DNA of 6,795 nucleotides from Bacteroidales bacterium (GCA_017618935.1 JAFZTG010000066.1:1-6795), one strand, 5' to 3'. Shown: positions 1 through 6,795, counted from the stretch's first letter. The notes: a model not told the origin generated them from the sequence alone. A program made the numbers and translations.

Positions 1-1
1 C

Positions 2-1042
2 TACGGGCGTGTAGTCCACGACCAAGCCATTTACGGCGTACAACCCGAAGGCAAGGTGCAGGTTGACTGGCATTTCCAGTCGTTCACATTTCCCGACGGG
101 GAGCCGTATGAACTCTGTTATCCCACGTTTACCATAACTGAATGGTACAAAAAGTTTTGGGACGGCGTAAAAGGCGATTCCGTCGTGATTAAACCCGAAG
201 AATTGTTCTGCACAGTGAGAATACCGCTTCGTCATGTTGGTATGGGACAAATGATGGCAATAGACCCAGCCGAGATTGAGGCGTTGGCGGCAAAAAGCAA
301 CTATCCCGAATATGGCATAAGCGGACGATGTAATTACATAACTGAACGCGGTCGGCGGTCGGTTGGCTTGTCGGGAAACAAGGCACACCACCTTGATTTG
401 ACTGTGGAACTCGGTTTTTCGAGCGATATGGGTTCTACCAACAGCCGATTCCCCGAAGAAATCTGCGAAGGCCAGCAGCAAATGTCGCAAGGCAGTATGA
501 TGGGACTCTCGTATAACCAGTTGGACGTGTCAACCGAAGATATGGAAGACGTGGACTTGTATATGCAGTCGCTCGGCGTTCCGGCTCGGCGAAATGTGAA
601 CGATTCCGTTGTGCAACGCGGCGAACAGATGTTTTATCAGGCAAAATGCCATTTGTGCCATGTGACCACGCTCCATACCAAGGTAGGCGGGTCGGTGCTG
701 CTGAACGGCACCCGTTTGCCATGGTTAGGCAACCAGACCATTCACCCGTATTCCGACTTCCTGCTCCACGACATGGGCTCCGAAATTATGGGCGTAGGGC
801 TTAACGACAATTTTGTAAGCGGATTGGCAAGAGGCAACGAATGGCGTACAACTCCGTTGTGGGGCGTTGGGCTGCAGGAAAAAGTCAATGCGCACACCTA
901 CTTTCTTCACGACGGGCGCGCACGAAATTTCGTGGAAGCCATTATGTGGCATGGTGGCGAAGGCGAAGCGTCGAAAAATCTATTTAAGAATATGAACAAA
1001 AACGACAGAACGGCTTTGGTGGCATTTCTTAACTCGTTATAG
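2..1042 (+). CDS. di-heme oxidoreductase (DUF1111/DHOR family), C-terminal part, 5' end outside window
   Basis: The frame is open from base 2 to a TAG at 1040-1042, giving about 346 residues of a longer protein. The GTG at 56 is not the start: the codons before it already read family sequence (GRVVHDQAIYGV). Family landmarks follow in order: SDMGST at 422-439, an RFPEEIC segment, VPARRN before the heme site, the c-heme motif CHLCH at 647-661, IHPYSDFLLHDMG at 740-778, EWRTTPLWG at 839-865, LHDGRA at 905-922 and IMWHGGE at 941-961, ending in AFLNSL. This is the pattern of DUF1111 proteins (once called thiol oxidoreductases), periplasmic relatives of di-heme cytochrome c peroxidase/MauG. They normally carry two CXXCH sites; the first, and the signal peptide, should lie left of the window. 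The segments usually seen as GLGLLEAI and RFGWKA are altered here (VGMGQMMAID, GLSGNKA), so the protein is a divergent member. The substrate is unknown. It is probably the upstream member of an operon with the porin and the heme lipoprotein. Confidence 0.88.
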   Translation, partial: YGRVVHDQAIYGVQPEGKVQVDWHFQSFTFPDGEPYELCYPTFTITEWYKKFWDGVKGDSVVIKPEELFCTVRIPLRHVGMGQMMAIDPAEIEALAAKSNYPEYGISGRCNYITERGRRSVGLSGNKAHHLDLTVELGFSSDMGSTNSRFPEEICEGQQQMSQGSMMGLSYNQLDVSTEDMEDVDLYMQSLGVPARRNVNDSVVQRGEQMFYQAKCHLCHVTTLHTKVGGSVLLNGTRLPWLGNQTIHPYSDFLLHDMGSEIMGVGLNDNFVSGLARGNEWRTTPLWGVGLQEKVNAHTYFLHDGRARNFVEAIMWHGGEGEASKNLFKNMNKNDRTALVAFLNSL

Positions 1043-1078
1043 AATTTAGAATTAAAAGTTAAAAATTAAGAATTAAAA
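1043..1078. repeat. AT-rich repeat pair directly after the di-heme oxidoreductase stop codon
   Basis: The core AATTAAGAATT occurs at 1064-1074, and a one-mismatch copy (AATTTAGAATT) at 1043-1053 starts on the first base after the TAG. The spacing is 21 bp. The longer unit AATTAAGAATTAAAA at 1064-1078 recurs exactly at 2340-2354, after the porin gene. The whole 56-bp spacer 1043-1098 is almost pure A/T with no convincing hairpin or T-tract terminator, which is compatible with read-through into the porin gene. The function is unknown; it could be a dispersed AT-rich spacer repeat or simply compositional bias. Confidence 0.6.
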
Positions 1079-1098
1079 GAGGGTTAATTGTAAAAAAG

Positions 1099-2340
1099 AT
1101 GAAAAAGATATTTTGTTTTGTTATGGCTCTGTTGCCGTTGTTTGGATTGGCACAGGAAAATCAGGAATCTAATGCACAAGCAACGACTCACGACGATGAT
1201 TTTGAAAACGGCATTGTTTCCATGAGTGGAAAAACAGGTCTGAAAATCAGTAGCGGCAAGGGCGACTTTGTATTCAAACCGTTTATGCTGGTGCAGACGT
1301 GCGCAAAATTCAATTATTACGATGACGAAGGACTTGACAAGGCGTATAATCAGGACAATGTGGCGAACAGTGGTTTTGCCGTTCCTTACGCTGTGCTTGG
1401 CTTCACAGGGAAAGCGTTTGGAAAGGTTACGTTCAACTTGTCGATAAATGCGGCGGCAAGCGGAGGCGCGCTGCTTCAGCAGGCGTGGTTCGATGTGCAG
1501 ACAAAGAACAACGTGGCTTTTCGTATCGGAAAGTTCAAAACACCGTTTACCCACGCATATCTCACCACGTTGGGCGAAACATTGCTTCCCATGCTTCCTA
1601 ACTCACTGACAGCCACAGTGATTCTGCCGTATGCGTTGAACGCCGTCACGCCAAGTATAGGATTGGGTTTTGACTTGGGGGCGGAAATGCACGGCTCCAT
1701 TGCTGGCAAATTCGGTTACGAATTGGGCGTCTTCAACGGAACGGGAATAGGCACGAATGCGGCAGGACGGACATTCAGCGACGACTGGCATATTCCGTCG
1801 TTATTGTATGCAGGACGAATCACATTCTCGCCCAAAGGTGCCATGCCTATGATTCAAGGTTCAGCAAGCCGTCTTGACGAAAATAAATGGATGATTGGTA
1901 TTTCATCGTCGCTGAACGTTGAAAGCGAGAACGAAAGTACCAACGATTTCCGCGCCGGCTTTGAGTTCGCGTATTTGTATCACAAATTGTATCTTGCTGC
2001 CGAATGTTATGTGATGCACATAGGATTTACGGAACGACAGAAAATCAGCGAGACATACAATTATCTTGGTGGCTACGCACAGGCAGGTTATTTTGTGACC
2101 GACAAATTGCAGGCGGCGTTGCGTTACGAACTTTACGAACGTAACGGACTGGATACCAAGGGAATGCTGAACATGCCCGCTGTCGGATTCAATTATTTTA
2201 TGCCGGGTTGCAACCTGAAATTGCAGGCTATGTACCAATACACCGGCCGTACGGGGCACGAAACGCAGATTGACCGCGACAACGACGATTTGGGAATGAC
2301 TGTCCACAGCGCGACGGTAATGTTACAATACACGTTTTGA
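1099..2340 (+). CDS. outer-membrane porin, OprO/OprP-like beta-barrel
   Basis: This is a complete 413-residue protein. Residues 1-18 form a Sec signal peptide (MKKIFCF, a hydrophobic core, then FGLA before Q19). The mature part is rich in alternating aromatic and hydrophobic strands typical of outer-membrane barrels and ends in VMLQYTF, with the C-terminal aromatic expected for BAM-dependent insertion. Residues 141-150 (FRIGKFKTPF), a following proline/threonine stretch, and the later segment reading LGVFNGTGIG match the phosphate-selective porin O/P pattern, where RxGxFKxPF and GxFNGxG are the recognisable blocks. Family membership does not prove phosphate selectivity; Bacteroidetes members are mostly uncharacterised. 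The ATG at 1099 is preceded by an A-rich stretch (TAAAAAAG) rather than a Shine-Dalgarno site, usual for this phylum. It lies 56 bp after the di-heme enzyme and 84 bp before the heme lipoprotein, suggesting it supplies outer-membrane passage for whatever that redox pair handles (inference). Confidence 0.82.
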   Translation: MKKIFCFVMALLPLFGLAQENQESNAQATTHDDDFENGIVSMSGKTGLKISSGKGDFVFKPFMLVQTCAKFNYYDDEGLDKAYNQDNVANSGFAVPYAVLGFTGKAFGKVTFNLSINAAASGGALLQQAWFDVQTKNNVAFRIGKFKTPFTHAYLTTLGETLLPMLPNSLTATVILPYALNAVTPSIGLGFDLGAEMHGSIAGKFGYELGVFNGTGIGTNAAGRTFSDDWHIPSLLYAGRITFSPKGAMPMIQGSASRLDENKWMIGISSSLNVESENESTNDFRAGFEFAYLYHKLYLAAECYVMHIGFTERQKISETYNYLGGYAQAGYFVTDKLQAALRYELYERNGLDTKGMLNMPAVGFNYFMPGCNLKLQAMYQYTGRTGHETQIDRDNDDLGMTVHSATVMLQYTF

Positions 2341-2370
2341 ATTAAGAATTAAAAATAAAAATTAAGAATT
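2340..2370. repeat. second AT-rich repeat pair directly after the porin stop codon
   Basis: Two exact copies of AATTAAGAATT lie at 2340-2350 and 2360-2370, 20 bp apart. The first overlaps the last base of the porin TGA. The unit AATTAAGAATTAAAA (2340-2354) is identical to 1064-1078 and AAAAATTAAGAATT (2357-2370) is identical to 1061-1074, so the spacers after two consecutive genes share the same building block with nearly the same period. No comparable copy follows the third gene (3106 onward). Confidence 0.62.
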
Positions 2371-2380
2371 TGGATTTGTA

Positions 2381-2402
2381 GAGACGCACGGTCGTGCGTC
2401 TC
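2381..2402. repeat. perfect palindrome (10-bp arms, 2-nt centre), probable dispersed palindromic repeat
   Basis: The left arm GAGACGCACG (2381-2390) is the exact reverse complement of the right arm CGTGCGTCTC (2393-2402), separated only by GT. It is GC-rich inside an AT-rich spacer and is preceded by TTTGTA. GTAGAGACG...CGTCTC palindromes of this kind recur, as far as I recall, as interspersed repeats in several Bacteroidetes and cyanobacterial genomes; copy number here cannot be judged from one window. There is no T-tract on either side, so it does not look like an intrinsic terminator. In the transcript it would form a strong hairpin about 22 nt ahead of the lipoprotein start codon, where it could affect mRNA stability or translation. 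Confidence 0.75.
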
Positions 2403-2413
2403 CTGACTGCAAA

Positions 2414-2421
2414 AAAAAGGA
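2414..2421 (+). promoter_or_regulatory. weak ribosome-binding-like site before the heme lipoprotein
   Basis: AAAAAGGA ends three bases before the ATG at 2425, at the end of a run of eight A residues (2411-2418). AAGGA resembles a Shine-Dalgarno core, but the 3-nt spacing is short, so the A-rich character may matter more than pairing with 16S rRNA. It supports the chosen start because it directly precedes the codons of a good lipoprotein signal peptide. Confidence 0.35.
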
Positions 2422-2424
2422 TTT

Positions 2425-3105
2425 ATGAAGAAGATATTGATTATAAGTCTTTTAGCCCTTTCTGCCTGCGATGACGGTGACATAATTGAAGATCTCAAGG
2501 TGGAAAATACGGGACGGACTGTCACTGTGGTCACCTCGGTTTCGGGCATTGAAAATTGGTCGTCGGGTTACAATGTGGTGGTTGCCGGTTTCGGCGACAA
2601 CAAATATGCCGACATATCAAAGAACATTTCCGTAGGTGCCGACACAATTGTGTTAAGAGGTATTGGCAGTTCGGTGAAGACTATAGAAATCTGCGTGATA
2701 AATCGTCTTCGTGAACGTGTGGCTACATTCTACAAAAGCGATATTTCAGCCGACAACAGCGATGAGATAGTTTTGGAGGCAGGCGCAATCCGTGCCGATA
2801 TGTTCAACGCCATACAAAATGCGATATTCACGCCAACGTGTGCGGCGTGCCACGGAGGAGGAAAATCCGCTGCTGCAGGGCTTTATTTGACCGAAGGGAA
2901 AAGTTACGACGCATTGGTTAACGTGGCTTCGTCAAAGGCGACCGACGGCTCGCTGCGTGTGGTCCCTGGTGATGCGGAAAATAGTTTCATGTATAAGGTT
3001 GTCACTGGTACCGACGGCGTTCTCTCATTCGACCATTCCAACATGATTACCGAAGAAAAATACGTAAAACTGATTGAAAACTGGATTACAAAAGGAATAG
3101 AATAA
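2425..3105 (+). CDS. lipoprotein with N-terminal beta-rich domain and C-terminal single-heme cytochrome c domain
   Basis: This is a complete 226-residue protein. Residues 1-15 are a type II signal peptide with lipobox LSAC, so Cys15 would be lipidated. It is followed by DDGD, an acidic run resembling the Bacteroidetes lipoprotein surface-export signal (inference). Residues about 24-115 are rich in alternating hydrophobic/polar strands and Gly/Ser turns; I do not recognise this domain, though an Ig-like beta sandwich is possible. Residues about 120-226 are a small cytochrome c domain: heme motif CAACH at 139-143 followed by HGGG, then GLYLTEGKSYDALVNV, VVPGDAENSFMY and a C-terminal helix ending WITKGIE. 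The VxPGD...SxxYK block is typical of heme-binding domains in Bacteroidetes and Planctomycetes envelope proteins. The sixth heme ligand is probably Met207 (SNMI), less likely Met189. It is the last gene of the plus-strand cluster and is convergent with sprA. A role as electron partner of the upstream di-heme enzyme is inferred from position and shared heme chemistry only. Confidence 0.85.
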   Translation: MKKILIISLLALSACDDGDIIEDLKVENTGRTVTVVTSVSGIENWSSGYNVVVAGFGDNKYADISKNISVGADTIVLRGIGSSVKTIEICVINRLRERVATFYKSDISADNSDEIVLEAGAIRADMFNAIQNAIFTPTCAACHGGGKSAAAGLYLTEGKSYDALVNVASSKATDGSLRVVPGDAENSFMYKVVTGTDGVLSFDHSNMITEEKYVKLIENWITKGIE

Positions 3106-3135
3106 AACCACTAATTCATATAAATATCTATTTCA
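3106..3135. other. convergent intergenic spacer
   Basis: Only 30 bp separate the TAA of the heme lipoprotein (3103-3105) from the stop codon of the minus-strand sprA gene (3136-3138). The spacer is AT-rich and I see no GC stem followed by a T tract on either strand. Termination for both genes is therefore either Rho-dependent, located inside the opposing gene, or weak, leaving overlapping 3' ends possible. Confidence 0.6.
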
Positions 3136-6100
3136 TTACATTAACGAAAATCTAATATTTACACCGCCACTCGTCGTTGATGTTCTATAACCGTTCGTAA
3201 GTGGTTGATTCATAGTGTATTCCAAATATAAACGCATTGTAATTCTTTGACTTAGCATATATTCCGCATAACTTTTGAACGCATACGATTTCGTTCCCGA
3301 AATTTTACGCGTAATATCTTCTGCAATATTACGACGAATTGTCTGATTATCGCGTACCGAAAAGTCCATCCTTATCGTTAAATCATTTTGAAAATGATGA
3401 CTACCTCCTGCGGTTGATATATTTACCTTGAAATCTTCGAACACATATCCTGCTCCCACAACGTATTCAAAATTAGAAACTTCCGAAATTTCGGTGTTGG
3501 TGAACGACAATGTTACCGTGCGATTTCTTCGTATCTCGAGTTTCGCAGTCATATTGTTTTTCATTTTTGAATCAACGCCAACCAACGGATTGAAACGTTC
3601 AGAGATGCCAACGGTTGACACATCATATTCAGGTGACACGTACAACGAACCGTCAATCGGATCAATGTAAAAATCATCGGCATAAGTGTTAGCCGACGAG
3701 AACGATTCGTAAGCGCCCATATTGTATGTTGACGTGTATGCGTGATTGATGTTCACCGCCTTGAAATAGGTCTTGAAGAACGGCAATTTAGCCAAACCGT
3801 TGTACGTAAGTCTCCAGTTCAAAGAGCGCAAGAATGTTGAGAAACTTGAAAACATCGGGATAAAATAGGTGTCAATGTTTACGTCGTCAACCGACTGTCC
3901 CGTGTATGCCGAGAAGAATGCCGGAATCAGCACGTCTTGCGACATTTCATTATACAAAATCGGAAAACCAGATTCAATGTCGGTTTCGTAAACTGAGCCG
4001 AAATTCTTTTGTGCCAATCTATGCGAAACGGCAAGACGATTTTGTTTGAATCGTTCGTATGCCTTGTCGGAATTGAATGCGGAAGCAATTGAGTTACAAG
4101 AGATTGAGAAATTTCCCGTTGTCAATTTATTCTTCTCGTTTTCATCTTTGTCGCCCCACAAGTACTTTGTGTAATTATGAGAATAACTCCGTTCGCTTGA
4201 TAGCGTGATTTTCATATTTTTAACTGGCTCCAACGATGATTGAATACGCAAACGGTCTGAGTATGTGTATTTTAACTTGTCGCTAATATAATCATTATCA
4301 ACCAACCAATCATCGGTAGTCAAGTGTGATTCCAAATCGCTCGGAACCAAGCCCATCACGTATGGCCAACCGGGTGTCGCACCCGAAGTAAACGGTTTAT
4401 ATAATCCAAATACCTGCGTATCATACTTGTAACCAGGAACAAAACTGCCTTCCGTTCGAGAATAACTGATAGTTGCCGTCTTGAACATCATCAAAGTATT
4501 GACTACTTGGTCGGTTGCACGAGTCAACGGTGTTTGTTCCACATCTTTTTTACCCACGACGGTGATTTTTCCCTTTTCAACCTCTCGCTTGCACGTTACG
4601 CGCACTTTCTTGTCGGAAAGGATTTCCGTCTCTGACGGAACCAATTGTCCATCTTCGTCTAACACCGTGACTTTTACATCAGTCGTACCCAACTTATGAT
4701 TGACGAAAATCTTGTTGTCGCCATCGGTTTTCACATTTGATTTGGTGAATTTAACCGTTTCTTTCCGTTTCTGGTTCTTGTTGCCATTGTTGGTTTGTTT
4801 CACACGTTTTTGAACGCCGGCAAGATATTTTGACTTACCATATAGTTTCGTGAAGTTAAACGTCTCGTCGAGCGTGTGCGTTCCCGTGTTGGTGATATTG
4901 TTCCCATAATCAAGATCGTCTTCATCGGTGGTTTCAGTTCCCATCTGCCAATTGTAGGTACCGGCATATTTGTAATTGGTTGTTGTCCAGTCCAATGCGT
5001 CAATCTTATTAAGAGGAACTTGCCATGTAAGATTCCATTTCTGATTAAACTCCATATTTTCGCCAAACGTCTTGGCACTCTTCCACACCTCACGTTTGTA
5101 TTCACGCCAAATATCCTCGTCGGTCTTGTCTATCACGCCCGACGGCTCGTCAAGACGGGAATCGTTGGTGGCATTATACGACAATTTCAAACCTTTCGAA
5201 ATAGGATAATTCACACTGTACGAACGATACCAGTAGAACCATTTGCTTGCCGTTTTAGGCAACTCAAAATTGTATGCAGACAAATTCCTCCGTTGTTGTT
5301 CCTTGTACGTTCTGTCCCATTCGCTCTTGAACGAAACGCTTGCAGGCAACAGATAGAAGTTAAATTCCTTTATCAACTTGATTTTGTTTGACTTAAACGG
5401 CTGATAATTCTTCGGACGCATATTGTATCCGTAATTGAATGCAACCTTGTATTGGTGCTTATAGTCTTCCTCGTAGTCAACATCGTGGGCACGGAAACGA
5501 TTATAGGCAAATGTACCCGAGAAGTTCGTGATATTGAACGGATGCTGCTTTTTCGGCGTACGGGCTATCTTGACATTAGTGAAATTGTAACTGAAATTCT
5601 GCGTATATTCCTGTGTCAGATTTAACAAAGAATCTCGTTCTTGTTTTGTCGTAAAATTAGCCAACGAGCGTGACAAGGTAATATCAGGATTTGTTGGGTC
5701 GTATTGTGGCGTAATGTACGTTTCCGACAAATCGACATAAAATGGCAAGACCAACTTCCATGATTCGGGGAAGAATTTATGCAAAGCCACACTTGAAGCC
5801 ACATCGTACTGATACAGATTTTCAATACTCCGTTCAAATACTTTCTGGTCAACGCTTCCGAAGCCTGGCTTGCTAATTTTTCCAGCCAAGGAAACTGTTG
5901 CAAAATCAGCCAAACTTGTCCGCACGGAACCTACGGTCGCCCAACCACTTTGGTCGTTCATATCGGTAAGACGAAGTTCGTTGAACCACACAATTCCCGA
6001 CTTTTTCTGTCCGTCATCCTGCGGATTCGACGCTTTTTTCTTTCTGTTTCTCACACCCAACATTACCGTACGAACATTGCCTGTATTGGGATTTCCCTTT

Positions 6101-6795
6101 ATACTCACACGATTGTTGCCGTGTGAAACGGTGTAAGTATGATACGTTTCCAACTCTGGCATTACGCCATCGTTTATCATTTTGTTTCGTTCCAGTTTCA
6201 AGTCGGTAAGCACGCTCAACGGCAAAGAAATCTTGTTGTCGTTAGGCCACACAATTTGTCGGTCATTATTGCTATTGTTGTTATATTTCGAAGAACCTTC
6301 GCCCAAATGAGGCGTCAACTTCAACGGAATCTCATATTCGTAATAGTTGTCAACGTAATCGGAACCAAGACGGATGAAAGCGTACAAATCATCATCGTCC
6401 AAAGAGTTTTCCTCGTCAATCAACGCTTCGGCGTGAACAAACAGTTCCAACGCACCAAATTGGCGTAAATCCTTATTCACCTGCTTGTAAATTGCCTTGG
6501 AATTTCCGTCCTCCAAGTCAATCACTTTCATTGACAAGGCCGATTCGTTCAATTCTTCCAATGTGGTACTCGTAGGATCTATAACTCGGTCAACACCCGG
6601 CGGCAAGGTATAATTGACAGGCGTTCTGGAACTATTTTCCTCTATGTTTACCGTTGAAATGTCAACTTTTGAATCGGAAAACAAGTCATATTCACCCGAT
6701 TCGAACAATGGTTCCTCGTACACGCGCCAGTTGCTATATACTAGCGAAAATTCGGCAATACGGAGTATTATCGAATCTTCAAAATTGCGTAAAAA
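3136..6795 (-). CDS. sprA: SprA/Sov-type T9SS outer-membrane translocon protein, C-terminal half, 5' end outside window
   Basis: The minus-strand frame is open from the window edge to a TAA at 3136-3138, giving 1219 residues; SprA proteins usually have about 2,300-2,500, so roughly the C-terminal half is present. The GTG at 6721-6723 is internal, since in-frame codons reading SLVYSNWRVYEEPLF run through it. Conserved SprA blocks include VNIEENSSRTPVNYTLPPGV (about 6600-6660), a DLRQFGALELFVHAE segment, IVWFNELRLTDMNDQSGW (about 5945-6000), and a C-terminus with MDFSVRDNQTIRRN, DITRKISG and a final NIRFSL strand. SprA (SprA in Flavobacterium, Sov in Porphyromonas) forms the very large 36-strand barrel through which T9SS cargo crosses the outer membrane and is needed for gliding in gliding species. 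The aromatic-rich alternating strands agree with barrel structure. An unusual Lys-rich insert is described separately. No frameshift or internal stop is seen. The gene is convergent to, and probably independent of, the heme cluster. Confidence 0.93.
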   Translation of the reverse strand, partial: FLRNFEDSIILRIAEFSLVYSNWRVYEEPLFESGEYDLFSDSKVDISTVNIEENSSRTPVNYTLPPGVDRVIDPTSTTLEELNESALSMKVIDLEDGNSKAIYKQVNKDLRQFGALELFVHAEALIDEENSLDDDDLYAFIRLGSDYVDNYYEYEIPLKLTPHLGEGSSKYNNNSNNDRQIVWPNDNKISLPLSVLTDLKLERNKMINDGVMPELETYHTYTVSHGNNRVSIKGNPNTGNVRTVMLGVRNRKKKASNPQDDGQKKSGIVWFNELRLTDMNDQSGWATVGSVRTSLADFATVSLAGKISKPGFGSVDQKVFERSIENLYQYDVASSVALHKFFPESWKLVLPFYVDLSETYITPQYDPTNPDITLSRSLANFTTKQERDSLLNLTQEYTQNFSYNFTNVKIARTPKKQHPFNITNFSGTFAYNRFRAHDVDYEEDYKHQYKVAFNYGYNMRPKNYQPFKSNKIKLIKEFNFYLLPASVSFKSEWDRTYKEQQRRNLSAYNFELPKTASKWFYWYRSYSVNYPISKGLKLSYNATNDSRLDEPSGVIDKTDEDIWREYKREVWKSAKTFGENMEFNQKWNLTWQVPLNKIDALDWTTTNYKYAGTYNWQMGTETTDEDDLDYGNNITNTGTHTLDETFNFTKLYGKSKYLAGVQKRVKQTNNGNKNQKRKETVKFTKSNVKTDGDNKIFVNHKLGTTDVKVTVLDEDGQLVPSETEILSDKKVRVTCKREVEKGKITVVGKKDVEQTPLTRATDQVVNTLMMFKTATISYSRTEGSFVPGYKYDTQVFGLYKPFTSGATPGWPYVMGLVPSDLESHLTTDDWLVDNDYISDKLKYTYSDRLRIQSSLEPVKNMKITLSSERSYSHNYTKYLWGDKDENEKNKLTTGNFSISCNSIASAFNSDKAYERFKQNRLAVSHRLAQKNFGSVYETDIESGFPILYNEMSQDVLIPAFFSAYTGQSVDDVNIDTYFIPMFSSFSTFLRSLNWRLTYNGLAKLPFFKTYFKAVNINHAYTSTYNMGAYESFSSANTYADDFYIDPIDGSLYVSPEYDVSTVGISERFNPLVGVDSKMKNNMTAKLEIRRNRTVTLSFTNTEISEVSNFEYVVGAGYVFEDFKVNISTAGGSHHFQNDLTIRMDFSVRDNQTIRRNIAEDITRKISGTKSYAFKSYAEYMLSQRITMRLYLEYTMNQPLTNGYRTSTTSGGVNIRFSLM
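4535..4800 (-). other. Lys-rich insert with a beta-domain inside SprA
   Basis: Between two barrel-like stretches of SprA lies about 90 residues of different character. First comes a very basic Asn/Gln/Lys linker (KQTNNGNKNQKRKE), then a compact pattern: NHKLGTTDVKVTVLDEDGQL, a strand pair around EILSDKKVRVTC, and GKITVVGK. The order (HxLGTxDVxVxVxDxDG, then D/N-xxVxVT, then GxxxVVG) resembles the small beta-sandwich found in phage tail-fibre and other surface proteins. In SprA it would most likely be a loop domain outside the barrel wall. Whether it is common to all SprA proteins or specific to this lineage cannot be told here; the boundaries are approximate. Confidence 0.5.

Noticed and set aside
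56..58. GTG as the start codon of the di-heme oxidoreductase
   Set aside because: The frame is open to the left window edge and the upstream codons already read family-like sequence (GRVVHDQAIYGV). No signal peptide follows the GTG, although the protein should be exported.
1084..1554. Minus-strand open frame of 156 codons opposite the porin start
   Set aside because: It is antisense to the porin signal peptide and first strands and its His/Arg/Cys-rich translation has no recognisable domain; the porin on the plus strand explains the region.
2381..2402. Intrinsic terminator after the porin gene
   Set aside because: The hairpin is perfect, but it is followed by CTGACTGC and a run of A on the plus strand, and no T tract follows it on the minus strand either.
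2381..2402. Single CRISPR repeat
   Set aside because: Only one copy is present, with no spacers and no cas gene in the window.
4876..5391. Plus-strand open frame of 171 codons inside SprA
   Set aside because: It lies wholly antisense to well-conserved SprA sequence, has no signal or family resemblance, and its composition is what antisense reading of that gene would give.
6721..6723. GTG as the start codon of the minus-strand SprA gene
   Set aside because: In-frame codons continue through it to the right window edge with SprA-like sequence, and SprA is about twice as long as the visible part.

Overview
The window looks like chromosomal DNA of a member of the Bacteroidetes (Bacteroidota). 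The strongest evidence is the C-terminal half of a SprA/Sov-type protein on the minus strand, the giant outer-membrane translocon of the type IX secretion system, which is essentially confined to this phylum. The A-rich start regions with little or no Shine-Dalgarno sequence, the AT-rich spacers and an acidic residue run right after a lipoprotein cysteine fit the same phylum. I cannot name a genus from the sequence.

Layout. The plus strand carries three co-directional genes: the C-terminal part of a di-heme oxidoreductase (DUF1111/DHOR family, cut by the left window edge, ending at 1042), an OprO/OprP-like outer-membrane porin (1099-2340), and a lipoprotein with a C-terminal single-heme cytochrome c domain (2425-3105). 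The spacers are 56 and 84 bp. After a 30-bp convergent spacer, the minus strand carries sprA (stop codon at 3136-3138), open through the right window edge with its N-terminal half outside. No RNA gene, CRISPR array, transposase or phage gene is visible.

The two spacers of the plus-strand cluster are unusual. Each begins, at or next to the stop codon, with two copies of the same AT-rich 11-mer core set 20-21 bp apart. The second spacer also carries a perfect 10-bp-arm palindrome that resembles a dispersed palindromic repeat.

Working model (inference): the three plus-strand genes form an envelope redox unit, with a soluble or periplasmic-facing di-heme enzyme, an outer-membrane channel, and a membrane-anchored c-type heme lipoprotein that could exchange electrons with the di-heme enzyme. 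DHOR genes in other bacteria often sit beside imelysin-type, iron-linked genes. Whether one lies upstream cannot be seen here. The sprA gene is a separate, convergent unit and probably functionally unrelated.
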